From Maricaulis alexandrii (lineage in GTDB: Bacteria; Pseudomonadota; Alphaproteobacteria; Caulobacterales; Maricaulaceae), in assembly GCF_005871165.1 (NCBI RefSeq), contig NZ_SWKP01000007.1, positions 1-64,000 on the forward strand: DNA of 64,000 nt, in the 5' to 3' direction. Numbering within the stretch: the stretch's first letter is position 1; each line of letters opens with the position of its first letter. Positions 15,918 through 24,635 of the stretch are shown here, in pieces. The notes beneath the pieces were generated by a model, which ran no database searches, was not told where the DNA came from, and worked only from the letters and a program-made list of their open reading frames with translations. Position numbers and translations under genes: made by a program.

Positions 15918-17539
15918 CCCGCCCCGTTCTCATCTGTGGTGCCGGCATTGCCGGGCTCTGGGCAGCGCTGAAATTGGCGCCGCGCAAGGTCGTTCTGTTG
16001 ACCGGTTCGCCGCTGGGTGAAGGCGCAGCCTCGGGCTGGGCCCAGGGCGGGGTGGCAGCAGCTCTGGCCGAAGATGACACGCCGGCCCTGCACACGAATG
16101 ACACCCTTACCGCCGGCGCCGGACTGGTGGAGGTCGAAGCGGCCCGGGCGCTGGCCGAAGGGGCTGCCGCCGAGGTCGCGGAACTGGCTGCGCTGGGCGC
16201 CCCCTTCGAGCGCGAGGGCGAGACCTGGTCGCTGTCCCGGGAAGCGGCCCATTCGCGCCACCGGGTGGCCCGGGTCAAGGGCGACGGCGCGGGCGCCGCG
16301 ATCATGGCGACGCTGATCGAAGCGGTGCGTCGGGCGGACCACATCGAGATCCGCGGTGGCTGGAAAGCCGTCTCCCTGCTGGGCGATGCGCAGGCCTGCG
16401 CCGGCGCAATTGCCCTTTCACCCGATGGACGGACAGAGGCGATCAATGCCGACGCCACCATCCTCGCCATGGGCGGGGCCGGCGGCCTGTTCGCCCTGAC
16501 CACGACACCGGCCGGAGCCCAAGGCCAGGCCATGGTGATGGCAGCCCGTCTGGGCGCGACCGTCCAGGATCCGGAATTCGTGCAATTCCACCCGACCGCG
16601 CTCAATGCCGGACTGGATCCTGCGCCGCTGTGCACCGAAGCGCTGCGCGGTGAAGGCGCGACCCTGATCGACCGCACCGGACACCGTTTCATGAAGGCCG
16701 TCCATGCCGACGCCGAACTGGCCCCGCGCGATGTCGTCGCCCGGGCCGTGCACCGGCAGAATGCCACCGGCAAGGGGGCGTATCTTGATTGCCGCACAGC
16801 GATCGGCGACGCTTTTCCGAACGAGTTCCCCGCCGTCTTCGCCGCCTGTCAGAAGGCCGGGATCGATCCGCGCATCGAGCCCATCCCGGTAGCCCCGACG
16901 GCGCACTATCACATGGGCGGCGTGAAGGCCGATGTGGATGGTCGCACGGATGTGCCGGGCCTCTACGCCATCGGCGAATGCGCCTCGACCGGCCTGCACG
17001 GCGCCAACCGTCTGGCCTCCAACTCGCTGGCCGAAGGCTTGGTGAGTGCTGCGCGAGTGGCGCGTTTATTCTCCTCGCCCTTGACGGGCGAGGGGGACCG
17101 CTGCGCAAGCCGCGGGGGAGTGGGTGACCCGTCGAAACTCGGAGCGCGTCGCGCTTCACTCCTTCCGCCTCGCCGCTCAGCGGCGAGCCTCCTTCCCCAT
17201 CAAGGGGAAGGAGAGACCTTGGGTGAACTCCCCCCTCACGCGCTCCAGAGCCTGCGCCAGGCCATGTCCCGGCATTGCGGGGTGGAACGTTCGGAGAGCG
17301 GGCTGACCGCCTTGAAATCCCTGATATGCGACCTGCGCGCCGAGCATGGTGATGCGGATGCCCTGATCGCGGCGGACTTCATTGTCACCGGCGCCCTGAA
17401 CCGTTGCGAAAGCCGCGGCGGCCACTTCCGCACGGATTGCCCGCAGACCGCAACCAAGGCTTTACACACGCGCCTGACCCTCAATGATCTGACGCTCGCC
17501 CAAACGGGGGCACAGCGTTATCAGACCCCGGCCGAATGA
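15914..17539 (+). CDS. nadB: L-aspartate oxidase with an in-frame hairpin-element insertion
   Basis: A 541-residue flavoprotein that oxidises aspartate to iminoaspartate for NadA. The FAD motif GAGIAGLWAAL is at the N-terminus, with GWAQGGVAAAL, GGAGGLF and the SNSLAEGLVSAARVA helix in order. Start is TTG at 15914, overlapping the previous stop; no ATG fits. Residues about 388-438 (SSPLTGEG to HQGEGE) are foreign: the DNA there (17073-17213) is three hairpins, and the segment falls between the FAD/capping part and the C-terminal helical domain, so the enzyme may remain active. The stop overlaps the nadC ATG. Confidence 0.92.
   Translation: MTRPVLICGAGIAGLWAALKLAPRKVVLLTGSPLGEGAASGWAQGGVAAALAEDDTPALHTNDTLTAGAGLVEVEAARALAEGAAAEVAELAALGAPFEREGETWSLSREAAHSRHRVARVKGDGAGAAIMATLIEAVRRADHIEIRGGWKAVSLLGDAQACAGAIALSPDGRTEAINADATILAMGGAGGLFALTTTPAGAQGQAMVMAARLGATVQDPEFVQFHPTALNAGLDPAPLCTEALRGEGATLIDRTGHRFMKAVHADAELAPRDVVARAVHRQNATGKGAYLDCRTAIGDAFPNEFPAVFAACQKAGIDPRIEPIPVAPTAHYHMGGVKADVDGRTDVPGLYAIGECASTGLHGANRLASNSLAEGLVSAARVARLFSSPLTGEGDRCASRGGVGDPSKLGARRASLLPPRRSAASLLPHQGEGETLGELPPHALQSLRQAMSRHCGVERSESGLTALKSLICDLRAEHGDADALIAADFIVTGALNRCESRGGHFRTDCPQTATKALHTRLTLNDLTLAQTGAQRYQTPAE
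17073..17213 (+). repeat. Palindromic element inside nadB
   Basis: Three perfect hairpins follow one another: CCTCGCCC/GGGCGAGG (17073-17093), CTCGCCGCT/AGCGGCGAG (17169-17187) and CTCCTTCCCC/GGGGAAGGAG (17189-17213). The element keeps the reading frame and adds roughly 50 residues to NadB. It resembles interspersed palindromic elements that are usually intergenic, and protein-coding insertions known from Rickettsia palindromic elements. No other copy was seen in this window. Confidence 0.75.
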
Positions 17540-18399
17540 CAGGAACCCCCATGTCCGTGATGCCCCTGCCCCGCCATGTCGTGACCGAGGCGGTCACTCG
17601 CGCCATTGCCGAGGACCAGGGCGGTCGCGGCGATATCACTTCACTGGCGTGCATTCCGGCCAAGGTCGAGGCCAAATTCTATTTCAAGGCCCGCGAGGCC
17701 GGCGTGATCTGCGGCCTGCAGCCGGCGCTGGAAGCCATCTGGCAGTGCGATCCGGAAGCCCTGATCAGCCCGCAAGTCTCCGATGGCGAGCGCGTGGAGC
17801 CGGGCGATGTCCTGATCAGCGTGACCGGTCAGGCCCGCGGCCTGCTGTCGGCCGAGCGGATTGCCCTCAATTTCATGGGCCGGATGAGCGGGGTTGCGAG
17901 CTTCACCCGCACCTATGTCGATGCGGTTGCGGGCACCGGAGTCCGCATCGCTCACACCCGCAAGACCACGCCGGGTTTTCGCGCCTTCGAGCTCCAGGCC
18001 GTGCAGGCGGGCGGCGGCGCGCTGCACCGCTTCGGTCTGGATGACGCCATCCTGATCAAGGACAATCATGTCGCCGTGTGCGGTGGCGTTGCAGAGGCCG
18101 TCCAGGCCGCCCGCCAGAGCGCAGGCCACATGACGCGTATCGCCGTCGAAGTGGACCGGCTGGACCAGCTGGGCGCCGCCATCGAAGCGGGCGCGGAGAG
18201 CGTCTTGCTGGACAATTTCAGCCTGGACGATCTGCGCGCTGCCGTAGACCAGGCCAAGGACAAAGTCATTCTGGAAGCGTCGGGTGGGGTCAATCTGGAC
18301 ACGGTTCGCGGCATTGCCGAGACCGGTGTCGATGTCATTTCGGTCGGGGCGCTGACCCATTCGGCGCCCAATTTCGACATTGGGCTGGATGAACGCTAG
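17536..18399 (+). CDS. nadC: Nicotinate-nucleotide pyrophosphorylase (quinolinate phosphoribosyltransferase)
   Basis: A 287-residue enzyme that converts quinolinate and PRPP to nicotinate mononucleotide. Family features are HTRKTTPGFR, the KDNHV motif, EVDRLDQL and the glycine-rich EASGGVNLDTV region near the C-terminus. The ATG at 17536 overlaps the nadB stop as ATGA; a second ATG at 17551, preceded by AGGA, could be the actual start and would remove five residues. Last enzyme of the NAD operon. Confidence 0.95.
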   Translation: MTGTPMSVMPLPRHVVTEAVTRAIAEDQGGRGDITSLACIPAKVEAKFYFKAREAGVICGLQPALEAIWQCDPEALISPQVSDGERVEPGDVLISVTGQARGLLSAERIALNFMGRMSGVASFTRTYVDAVAGTGVRIAHTRKTTPGFRAFELQAVQAGGGALHRFGLDDAILIKDNHVAVCGGVAEAVQAARQSAGHMTRIAVEVDRLDQLGAAIEAGAESVLLDNFSLDDLRAAVDQAKDKVILEASGGVNLDTVRGIAETGVDVISVGALTHSAPNFDIGLDER

Positions 18400-18436
18400 C
18401 CGTCGCAAACAACAGACATCAGAGAGAGGAATACGC

Positions 18437-18829
18437 GTGTTCAATCATATCATGGTAGGGTCGAACGACATCGAAAAGTCCAAGGCATTCTATGATGCCG
18501 TGCTCGGCGTACTTGGCGCCGGCAATGCCATCCGCAACGAAGCCCCGACCGGGCATGTGCGCTATTTCTACCTGCATGACGGCAATGCCTTCTGCATCAG
18601 CGAACCGATCAATGGCGAACCGGCGACCCATGCCAATGGCGCCACGATAGGCTTCAAGTGCAGCTCGCCGGAACAGGTGAAAACCTTCCATGACGTCGCC
18701 GTGGAAAATGGTGGCGTCTCGATCGAGGACGCGCCCGGCCCGCGCACCAGTGATATGGGGACGCTGCATCTGTCCTATGTCCGCGATCCGGACGGCAACA
18801 AGCTGTGCGCGATTCATCGCCCCGGCTAG
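18437..18829 (+). CDS. VOC (glyoxalase/bleomycin-resistance) family protein
   Basis: A 130-residue single-module vicinal oxygen chelate protein (FNHIMVGSNDIEKSKAFYDA at the start, YVRDPDGNKLCAIH at the end). The position usually occupied by the final metal-binding Glu reads Cys here, a variant known in some subgroups. Start is GTG at 18437 after AGAGAGGA; an upstream ATG at 18380 overlaps nadC. It may be transcribed with the NAD operon, 37 bp after nadC. Substrate unknown. Confidence 0.82.
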   Translation: MFNHIMVGSNDIEKSKAFYDAVLGVLGAGNAIRNEAPTGHVRYFYLHDGNAFCISEPINGEPATHANGATIGFKCSSPEQVKTFHDVAVENGGVSIEDAPGPRTSDMGTLHLSYVRDPDGNKLCAIHRPG

Positions 18830-19257
18830 CGGCAGATCCCGACCCGGTTGGTCAACCAGAGCAGGAGAGAGAGCACACCGGCATAGGCGAGGCTGAAATA
18901 GCCAGCCTCCGGCTGCTGATCATTCCCGGCCAGTCCGGTGAGAATCCAGTCGATATTGAACAGAAGTGAGGCAGCGACATAGGCCCAAAAGGCCCAAGCC
19001 TTGCGCATGACCAGTCCCGCGAAGCTGACAGTCAGGATCGCCGTGGCGAGAAAATAGATCGAGTCCTGGGCCAGGCTGGTGCCCAGGACCAGATCCACCC
19101 AGCTGTCTCTGTAATAGGCATGGGTCGCAGGAACGGTCCGGATCAGGATATCGCCGACACCCCACCAGACGGAGTAAGCGGTCTCGACCAGATGGAGCAG
19201 AAAGACACCGCCGAACAACGCAATTTGCCAGCCCGACAAATTCCTGAAATAGGCCAT
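18826..19257 (-). CDS. Small membrane protein, tandem paralogue 1
   Basis: A 143-residue protein with four predicted membrane helices. It aligns throughout with the next gene upstream (19336-19770): both share a Trp-rich start, a DILIR..P...A motif (GDILIRTVPATHA here), a conserved DLVLG/DFVL segment, an internal DW pair and a C-terminal LLWLTNRVGICR/LLLLNRRLIR end. I prefer ATG at 19257 over an upstream TTG at 19311 because it matches the paralogue length. It is convergent with the VOC gene and overlaps it by 4 bp. Confidence 0.65.
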   Translation of the reverse strand: MAYFRNLSGWQIALFGGVFLLHLVETAYSVWWGVGDILIRTVPATHAYYRDSWVDLVLGTSLAQDSIYFLATAILTVSFAGLVMRKAWAFWAYVAASLLFNIDWILTGLAGNDQQPEAGYFSLAYAGVLSLLLWLTNRVGICR

Positions 19258-19335
19258 CGCCCAGATTTCCCCTGCCCAATTCTCCACGAGAATGGCGTGA
19301 GTTCCGGACAACTACAAGCCGGGCAGGAAAATGCT

Positions 19336-19770
19336 CTAGCGGATCAGGCGGCGGTTCAGGAGCAGAAATAGAAGCGTGATCACCAACCCCTGATACACCA
19401 GCGAGATGTATCCCGGCGCCGTCAGGAAGTCGGCACCACTCGGTGCGGCCACGACCCAGTCCACGCTGAACATGAGCATGGCGAGGGGATAGGTCACAAT
19501 GACCAGCTGACGCCGCTGTGTGACCAGAACGAAACTCGCCACAATGAGCGCGACGCCAGTGAAATAGACCACTTCCTGCCAGAGCGGCACGGTCAGGACG
19601 AAATCGACCATCTCGGCGGGAAAAATTGCGCGCGGACGGGGCAGAACCCGGATCAGCAGATCGCTGCCAGCCCAGTACAGCGTATAGCACAGCTCCATGA
19701 ACATCAGGAGCCAGGTCGCGCCATACATCCATCCCCATCGGGCTAATGGCGTGCCGTCAATCTTGACCAC
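19336..19770 (-). CDS. Small membrane protein, tandem paralogue 2
   Basis: A 144-residue four-helix membrane protein, upstream of and similar to 18826-19257. It carries SDLLIRVLPRPRA, VDFVLTVPLWQEVVYFTG and SVDWVVAAPSG. Translation starts at GTG with AAGGAGAG nine bases before. The two probably arose by tandem duplication and may form a hetero-oligomer. No family recognised. Confidence 0.68.
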   Translation of the reverse strand: MVKIDGTPLARWGWMYGATWLLMFMELCYTLYWAGSDLLIRVLPRPRAIFPAEMVDFVLTVPLWQEVVYFTGVALIVASFVLVTQRRQLVIVTYPLAMLMFSVDWVVAAPSGADFLTAPGYISLVYQGLVITLLFLLLNRRLIR

Positions 19771-19793
19771 GTTCCACTCTCCTTCTGCCGGAA

Positions 19794-20351
19794 TCAGTCA
19801 TCCAACAGACTGCGCCCGACCTTGCCCTTTGCCCGTATTTCATCCGGGCTCAGCCCGCACAATTCATGCGGAAAGACGAGCCAGGCATCTGTCTCTTCTA
19901 CGTAGAAGTCGGGGGTCATGGATGACCGGTTCCGCTCGGGTTTGAAGTAGACTGTGGCGATTTTGGTTTCCTGCGGGAAATTCCGGCGGCATTTTGCCCT
20001 GAGCACATCGATGATGGCCTCGATCGAACTGCCGCTGTCGAACACGTCATCCACGATCAGGAGCCGGTCATCCGCATTGAGAGCATCGACAAGATAGCTT
20101 TCACCATGAACACGAACTTCCCGCGCCATCTGATCAATGCCGGTATAGGCGGAGGTTCGCAGGGCGATGTGATCGGTCTCCACCCCTTTCCAGGCCAGAT
20201 ATTCCTGAACCGCAATCCCCACCGGCGCACCACCGCGCCAGACCCCGACGATATAGGTGGGTCGAAAGCCGCTCGCGAGGATATAGGCGGCCAGCTTGAA
20301 ACTCAGGGCCAGAAGATCATCTGCTGAAATGAAAGTCTTTTGATCGCTCAT
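19794..20351 (-). CDS. Purine-type phosphoribosyltransferase
   Basis: A 185-residue type I phosphoribosyltransferase. The PRPP-binding motif is LLIVDDVFDSGSSIEAI, and the N-terminal IVGVWRGGAPVG segment forms the pyrophosphate loop. Such proteins salvage hypoxanthine, xanthine or guanine, or serve as related enzymes of unknown base specificity. ATG at 20351 is used; a longer frame to 20519 overlaps the divergent gene. It lies 23 bp downstream of the tandem membrane proteins' GTG region on the same strand. Confidence 0.85.
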   Translation of the reverse strand: MSDQKTFISADDLLALSFKLAAYILASGFRPTYIVGVWRGGAPVGIAVQEYLAWKGVETDHIALRTSAYTGIDQMAREVRVHGESYLVDALNADDRLLIVDDVFDSGSSIEAIIDVLRAKCRRNFPQETKIATVYFKPERNRSSMTPDFYVEETDAWLVFPHELCGLSPDEIRAKGKVGRSLLDD

Positions 20352-20469
20352 CCCAGCAGCTTCCGTCAGCCCCTGCCACTTCACAACCCCGCCCGCACGC
20401 AGAAAATAACTTGCAACACCACCCAACCTCCCCGTTAGATTGAATCCTGTGAAAGAGGCGGCAGCTTCC

Positions 20470-20925
20470 ATGCCCCGACGAAACCCCGTTACAGACAAGC
20501 GGCCCGGTTCCGCCCGCACTCTGAGCTGGTTCCTGGTCCTGCCCCTGGCAACCGTGTCGGCCCTCGTCTCGACCTACTGGATCTTTGCCTACTGGATGCT
20601 AACGCGGGGACCGCCGTCCACCGTCTTGCCCCTGGCCGCCCATGATGCGGCCACCGGAGCCCCCTTCATCACCATCATTCTTGGACACGCCTGCATGCTG
20701 GCCTTCTGGTTCGCCTTGGGAGCCCTTCTGCTAAGGCGCGGACGGATATTCCTGACCGCCTATGTGTGCGGAGCCGGCATCCGGGCAACCAGCTGGATCT
20801 TCCAGTCCTTCAATCCGGACTTTCCCTCCGAAATCGGGTTTTTCCAAATCGGACTGGAGGCGACTGCGGTCTGGCTTTTCCTGCGATGGCGGCAAGAGGC
20901 AAATCCACCTAGTCTGGACGCATGA
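20470..20925 (+). CDS. Four-helix membrane protein of unknown function
   Basis: A 151-residue protein with a basic N-terminus (MPRRNPVTDKRPGSARTLSW) and four helices at about residues 20-42, 65-85, 92-112 and 125-143. No family recognised. ATG at 20470 follows GAGGCGG; TTG 20440 is an alternative. Its stop overlaps the esterase ATG as ATGA, so the two are coupled. Confidence 0.6.
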   Translation: MPRRNPVTDKRPGSARTLSWFLVLPLATVSALVSTYWIFAYWMLTRGPPSTVLPLAAHDAATGAPFITIILGHACMLAFWFALGALLLRRGRIFLTAYVCGAGIRATSWIFQSFNPDFPSEIGFFQIGLEATAVWLFLRWRQEANPPSLDA

Positions 20926-21935
20926 GACAGACAGACATTCCCGCCGGAACCCTTCACACGCTTCACGTCGACAGCCAGGCCGTGGCTGGCAACATGCTGG
21001 GAGACAGCCCGCATCGCCGTATCGACGTCTATGTCCCGCACGGCCATGACGGACAGGGCCTGCCCCTGCTGGTCGACCTGGTCGGCTTCACCTCGGGCGG
21101 TCCGGGTCACACAAACTGGCGCAATTTCGGGGAAAATGTCCCCGAACGCGCGGACCGGCTGATCCATGAGGGCGAGATGGCGCCCTGTGTAATCGCCTTC
21201 CCCGACTGTTTCACCCGCCTGGGCGGCAACCAATATGTGAACTCCGTTGCGATGGGCCATTGGGATGATTTCCTCCGGCAGGAGGCCGTCCCGGCCGTCG
21301 AGGTCCGGTTCGGTTGTGGCGGAGCCGGCAAGCGCGGCTGTTTCGGCAAAAGCTCAGGCGGCTATGCCTCCATGGTTCATGCCCTGCTCCACCCGGACTT
21401 CTGGTCGGCGGCCGCCTGCCATTCCGGGGATATGGGGTTCGAGCTCATGTTCGCAGCCGACTTCGCCCACACGCTGCGCCGGATCGCCAAGCATGGCGGA
21501 ACGATCGAGAGCTTCATCGAGGCCTGGGAAACCGAGAGCCGGATCAAGGTCAGCGGTGATGACCTACACGCGCTCATGATCCTGGCCATGGCCGCGACCT
21601 ACGATCCCGATCCCGACGCCTATCTGGGCATCCGCTTGCCGGTGACGATGGACACCTGTGAACGCATTCCCGAGCGCTGGGCGGAATGGATGAAATGGGA
21701 CCCTCTGGAAATGCTGGATGAGCACGCCGATGGCCTTAAGGATCTGAAAGGCCTGTTCATCGATTGCGGCGATGTCGACCAGTACAATCTGGTCTATGGT
21801 GCCCGCCGCATGAACAAGGCCCTCGCCGCGCGCGGCATTCCGCATGTCTATGAAGAGTTTGCCGGCACGCATTCCTCCATCGACTTCCGGATGGATACGT
21901 CCCTGCCCTATCTGGCCAAGGTTCTCAGCGCCTGA
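20922..21935 (+). CDS. Esterase D-like alpha/beta hydrolase
   Basis: A 337-residue serine hydrolase of the enterochelin esterase/esterase D fold. The nucleophile elbow is CFGKSSGGYASM, and the His is in FAGTHSSIDFR near the end; LFIDCGDVDQYN probably carries the acid. No signal peptide, so cytoplasmic. The upstream membrane protein is translationally coupled. Substrate unknown. Confidence 0.75.
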   Translation: MRQTDIPAGTLHTLHVDSQAVAGNMLGDSPHRRIDVYVPHGHDGQGLPLLVDLVGFTSGGPGHTNWRNFGENVPERADRLIHEGEMAPCVIAFPDCFTRLGGNQYVNSVAMGHWDDFLRQEAVPAVEVRFGCGGAGKRGCFGKSSGGYASMVHALLHPDFWSAAACHSGDMGFELMFAADFAHTLRRIAKHGGTIESFIEAWETESRIKVSGDDLHALMILAMAATYDPDPDAYLGIRLPVTMDTCERIPERWAEWMKWDPLEMLDEHADGLKDLKGLFIDCGDVDQYNLVYGARRMNKALAARGIPHVYEEFAGTHSSIDFRMDTSLPYLAKVLSA

Positions 21936-21950
21936 ACAAGGCCGTCTGTT

Positions 21951-22604
21951 TCAGGCCGGCACCTTGATCGTCTGGGTCTTCTTGCCGCCTGTCACCGACC
22001 GGACCGATTGCGTGAACGCGGTCGCTACAAGCGCAATCAGCACCCGTGCAATGATGGTGAAGAAGAGCAGCAGGATCTTGTCGTCCGAGACAGCAAAGCG
22101 TACGCCCGACTGCCAGCGCCCGGTCAAGGGAAGGTGGGAAAGCTGGTCTTCCACCCAGTCTGCCGCATCCAGCATGGTATGAAGCACGTGCTCCATCGTC
22201 AGGGCGATGAAGGCGAGCATGATGATGGCCAGCACGAAGGACAGGAAGAGCGTCGCCATCATCGAGGAGATACGGCTGACGAAGGGCGCTTCGGACACGC
22301 GGATCTTGTTCATTCCTGTCGCCGCCGAGAAGCCCGTACCGACAATACCCAGAATGATGCGGGCGATGATCGTGAAGATGAGCAGGACGATCTTGTCGTC
22401 ACTGGCATAGATCCGGACCAGATTATTGTACTGCTCCGGGATGGGCAGGCTCGCCACGGCGTCTTCGACCAGATCCGCGCCATCCTGCACCCAGCCGAGC
22501 CAGTGCGGCAGGTAGAACCAGAGCAGGACCAGCATGGCCATGGCCATCAGCATGGACACAAACAGCGTGGCCGAAATTTTCGTCAGACGCGCAAACAAGA
22601 ACAT
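21951..22604 (-). CDS. Membrane protein made of two repeated halves
   Basis: A 217-residue protein with four long helices. Residues about 7-97 and 109-199 repeat one another: each half has a TM helix, an acidic amphipathic stretch (GADLVEDAVASLP / AADWVEDQLSHLP), then an ASDDKIVLLIFTIIARI / VSDDKILLLFFTIIARV helix. It resembles an internally duplicated channel or scaffold, but no family is recognised. The C-terminus is basic and cytoplasmic. Confidence 0.7.
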   Translation of the reverse strand: MFLFARLTKISATLFVSMLMAMAMLVLLWFYLPHWLGWVQDGADLVEDAVASLPIPEQYNNLVRIYASDDKIVLLIFTIIARIILGIVGTGFSAATGMNKIRVSEAPFVSRISSMMATLFLSFVLAIIMLAFIALTMEHVLHTMLDAADWVEDQLSHLPLTGRWQSGVRFAVSDDKILLLFFTIIARVLIALVATAFTQSVRSVTGGKKTQTIKVPA

Positions 22605-22725
22605 GACTTCCCCCGGATCGCAGACGCGACGATCGCCAGACTAACGGCAAATCGTGTCAGAGTCGCGGTAGATCGCGTCGCAGGCGAACCGGAGAGGCGC
22701 TCTGCCCCTCCGGTAGCCCGTTTGG

Positions 22726-23067
22726 TCAGTGTGCCAGAATCTCGATCGTGATCGCGCTGCCGTCTTCGGACCAGCCTGTGGTGGACCAGACCTCTCCCGG
22801 CATCAGATCCGGATTCCACGGCCCGCAATTGGAGGCCGTGCCCTGCTCGGTCTCGACATGGATGCACAATTCGCTGTCCAGGGTCCAGGAGCCAGCAACA
22901 CCGCGGCTGTCCGAATAACTGCCATCATCGCCGAACCAGGCATCAAAGCCGTCCTCGCCGAATGTGACCCGCACGGTCTGACCCGCGACATTGTCCATTC
23001 CGTCAGCCAGCGCCACCGGCGCCAGCGTCACGACCAGTGCGGCAGCGGCCGCCAGATAGTTGTTCAT
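22726..23067 (-). CDS. Small secreted protein
   Basis: A 113-residue protein with a Sec signal (NNYLAAAAALVVTLAPVALA). The mature domain is acidic, with two cysteines (SELCIHVE, ASNCGPW) that may pair, and alternating strands with Trp and Gly. It looks like a small beta-barrel periplasmic protein; family unknown. Confidence 0.62.
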   Translation of the reverse strand: MNNYLAAAAALVVTLAPVALADGMDNVAGQTVRVTFGEDGFDAWFGDDGSYSDSRGVAGSWTLDSELCIHVETEQGTASNCGPWNPDLMPGEVWSTTGWSEDGSAITIEILAH

Positions 23068-23159
23068 GGGTATCTCCCCGCATGATTGGCCCGTATCGGG
23101 CCTCGCGCCCCCTGCGCGAAGCCAGACTAGACCATTCTCCTCTTGCGGGAAAACCGGCG

Positions 23160-23636
23160 TCAGTCGATCGGGTCTTCATCCCCATTGTCGGACTGGGGCA
23201 CTTCCACGATCTGGACCCAGTATTCGCCAATGGAATTGACCACGCGCATCAACCGGTCGAGCGAGATCGGCTTGACGATGTAGGAGGAGGCGCCAAGCCC
23301 ATAGCTCGACAGGATGTCATCCTCATCCTTGGAGGTCGTCAGGACGATGATCGGGATATGGCGCAGATCGGCGTCATTCTTGATCTCCTCGAGAGCCTCG
23401 CGGCCATCCTTCAGCGGCATGTTCAGATCGAGCAGGATGATGCCCGGATAAGGCGCGCCCTCGAGATGCGTGTAGGCACCCTTGCGTCGCAGATAGTCGA
23501 CCAGCTGCTCGCCATTCTCGAGGAATTCCAGAGGATTGCGAAGACGGACTTCCTCACAGGCCTCTTTGAACAACAGACGATCATCCGGATCGTCATCGAC
23601 CATGAGAATGGTGAAAAGCCGGTTTTCCTGGCTCAT
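23160..23636 (-). CDS. Single-domain response regulator (CheY/Rcp1-like)
   Basis: A 158-residue receiver domain with no output domain. The acidic pocket is LMVDDDPDD, the phosphoacceptor Asp is in ILLDLNMPLKDG, with LTTSKD (Thr/Ser) and VKPI (Lys) in canonical order. The insert after residue 30 and the long C-terminus resemble Rcp1-type regulators that pair with phytochrome-like kinases. It ends a leftward operon with two histidine kinases. Confidence 0.9.
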   Translation of the reverse strand: MSQENRLFTILMVDDDPDDRLLFKEACEEVRLRNPLEFLENGEQLVDYLRRKGAYTHLEGAPYPGIILLDLNMPLKDGREALEEIKNDADLRHIPIIVLTTSKDEDDILSSYGLGASSYIVKPISLDRLMRVVNSIGEYWVQIVEVPQSDNGDEDPID

Positions 23637-23674
23637 GTTTTAGGCCCCGTCCTGCTGGACCCGTCCAAGACGGG

Positions 23675-24619
23675 TCATGTGTCTGCCAGATTCGCCCGAT
23701 GTCGCGGCAAGATCAAGGTGAAGCAGGCACCTTTCCCCTCCTCACCGCGGGCGGTGATGCCTCCACCATGCCGTTCCGCAATTTTGCGGCAAGTCGCCAG
23801 ACCGACACCGGACCCGGGATAGGCATCCCGTGCATGCAGGCGTTCCAGGAGACCGAAAATGCGATCCGCATGCCGGTTGTCAAACCCGATGCCGTTATCG
23901 CTCACCTCGATCACCGCCAGTTCGCCTGTGGTGTCTGCCTCCGACCGAGCGGAGATTCGAATATCCACATTCGCGTCCGGACGCCGATATTTCAAGGCAT
24001 TATCGATCAGGTTTTCGAACAGGACCCGCATCTGGTCTGCATCCGCCTCGACAACGGGAAGGGTATCCAGCGCCACAGTGTGCGGTGCGGCCACCCGGGC
24101 TTCGATGATCGAAGTCACCACGTCGTCCAAGGCGACCGGGGCGGTTTTTGTGTGATCATCGCGGACACGGGCATGCGTCTTGAGCTTGTCGAGCAGGTCC
24201 CGAAGACGCGTCGCCCCGTCCATCATGCGCTCGAGATAACGCGCCTGTTTTTCGTCCGGCACCGGCCCCAGCGTGTCGTGGAGGCGCTGTCCGAACATTT
24301 CGATCTTGCGCAGGGGTTCGTGCAGGTCGTGCGTGGTGACGGACACAAACTCGGTCAGATCGGCATTGTCCCGCCGCAAGCGCGCCAGCTCCGCCTGCCG
24401 CTGGTCTTCCGCCCGCCATGTCAGGACCGCGATGGCCGACAGAAGGCCGGCCACAGCAATGGGCGCGACCAGGGCGGCGCCTTGTCCCCAGGACATCGGA
24501 ACCCAGACGACCAGCACCAGGAGCAGACCCAGTCCGGACAGGATCGGAACCAGCCGGTCGCGCCAGGCAGGGATGTCGATAGAAGATGGCTTCATGCGTG
24601 TCATTCCCGGCTGACGCAT
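23675..24619 (-). CDS. Short membrane histidine kinase
   Basis: A 314-residue sensor kinase. Two membrane helices lie at the N-terminus (about residues 22-62) with almost no external loop. The DHp helix carries the phosphorylated His in TTHDLHEPLRKIEMFG; the catalytic domain has ENLIDNALKYRR (N box), VSDNGIGF (G1) and GSGVGLATCRKI (G2). Its kinase core resembles that of the upstream kinase closely, including ATCRKIAERHGG. ATG at 24619 is favoured by GGAGG ten bases before; 24604 and 24595 are alternatives. Confidence 0.85.
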   Translation of the reverse strand: MRQPGMTRMKPSSIDIPAWRDRLVPILSGLGLLLVLVVWVPMSWGQGAALVAPIAVAGLLSAIAVLTWRAEDQRQAELARLRRDNADLTEFVSVTTHDLHEPLRKIEMFGQRLHDTLGPVPDEKQARYLERMMDGATRLRDLLDKLKTHARVRDDHTKTAPVALDDVVTSIIEARVAAPHTVALDTLPVVEADADQMRVLFENLIDNALKYRRPDANVDIRISARSEADTTGELAVIEVSDNGIGFDNRHADRIFGLLERLHARDAYPGSGVGLATCRKIAERHGGGITARGEEGKGACFTLILPRHRANLADT

Positions 24620-24635
24620 CAGGGGCCGGCCTCCA

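Noticed and set aside
22688-22712. Hairpin CCGGAG...CTCCGG as a terminator for the small secreted protein at 22726-23067
   Set aside because: The stem is short and imperfect and no T-run follows on the relevant strand.
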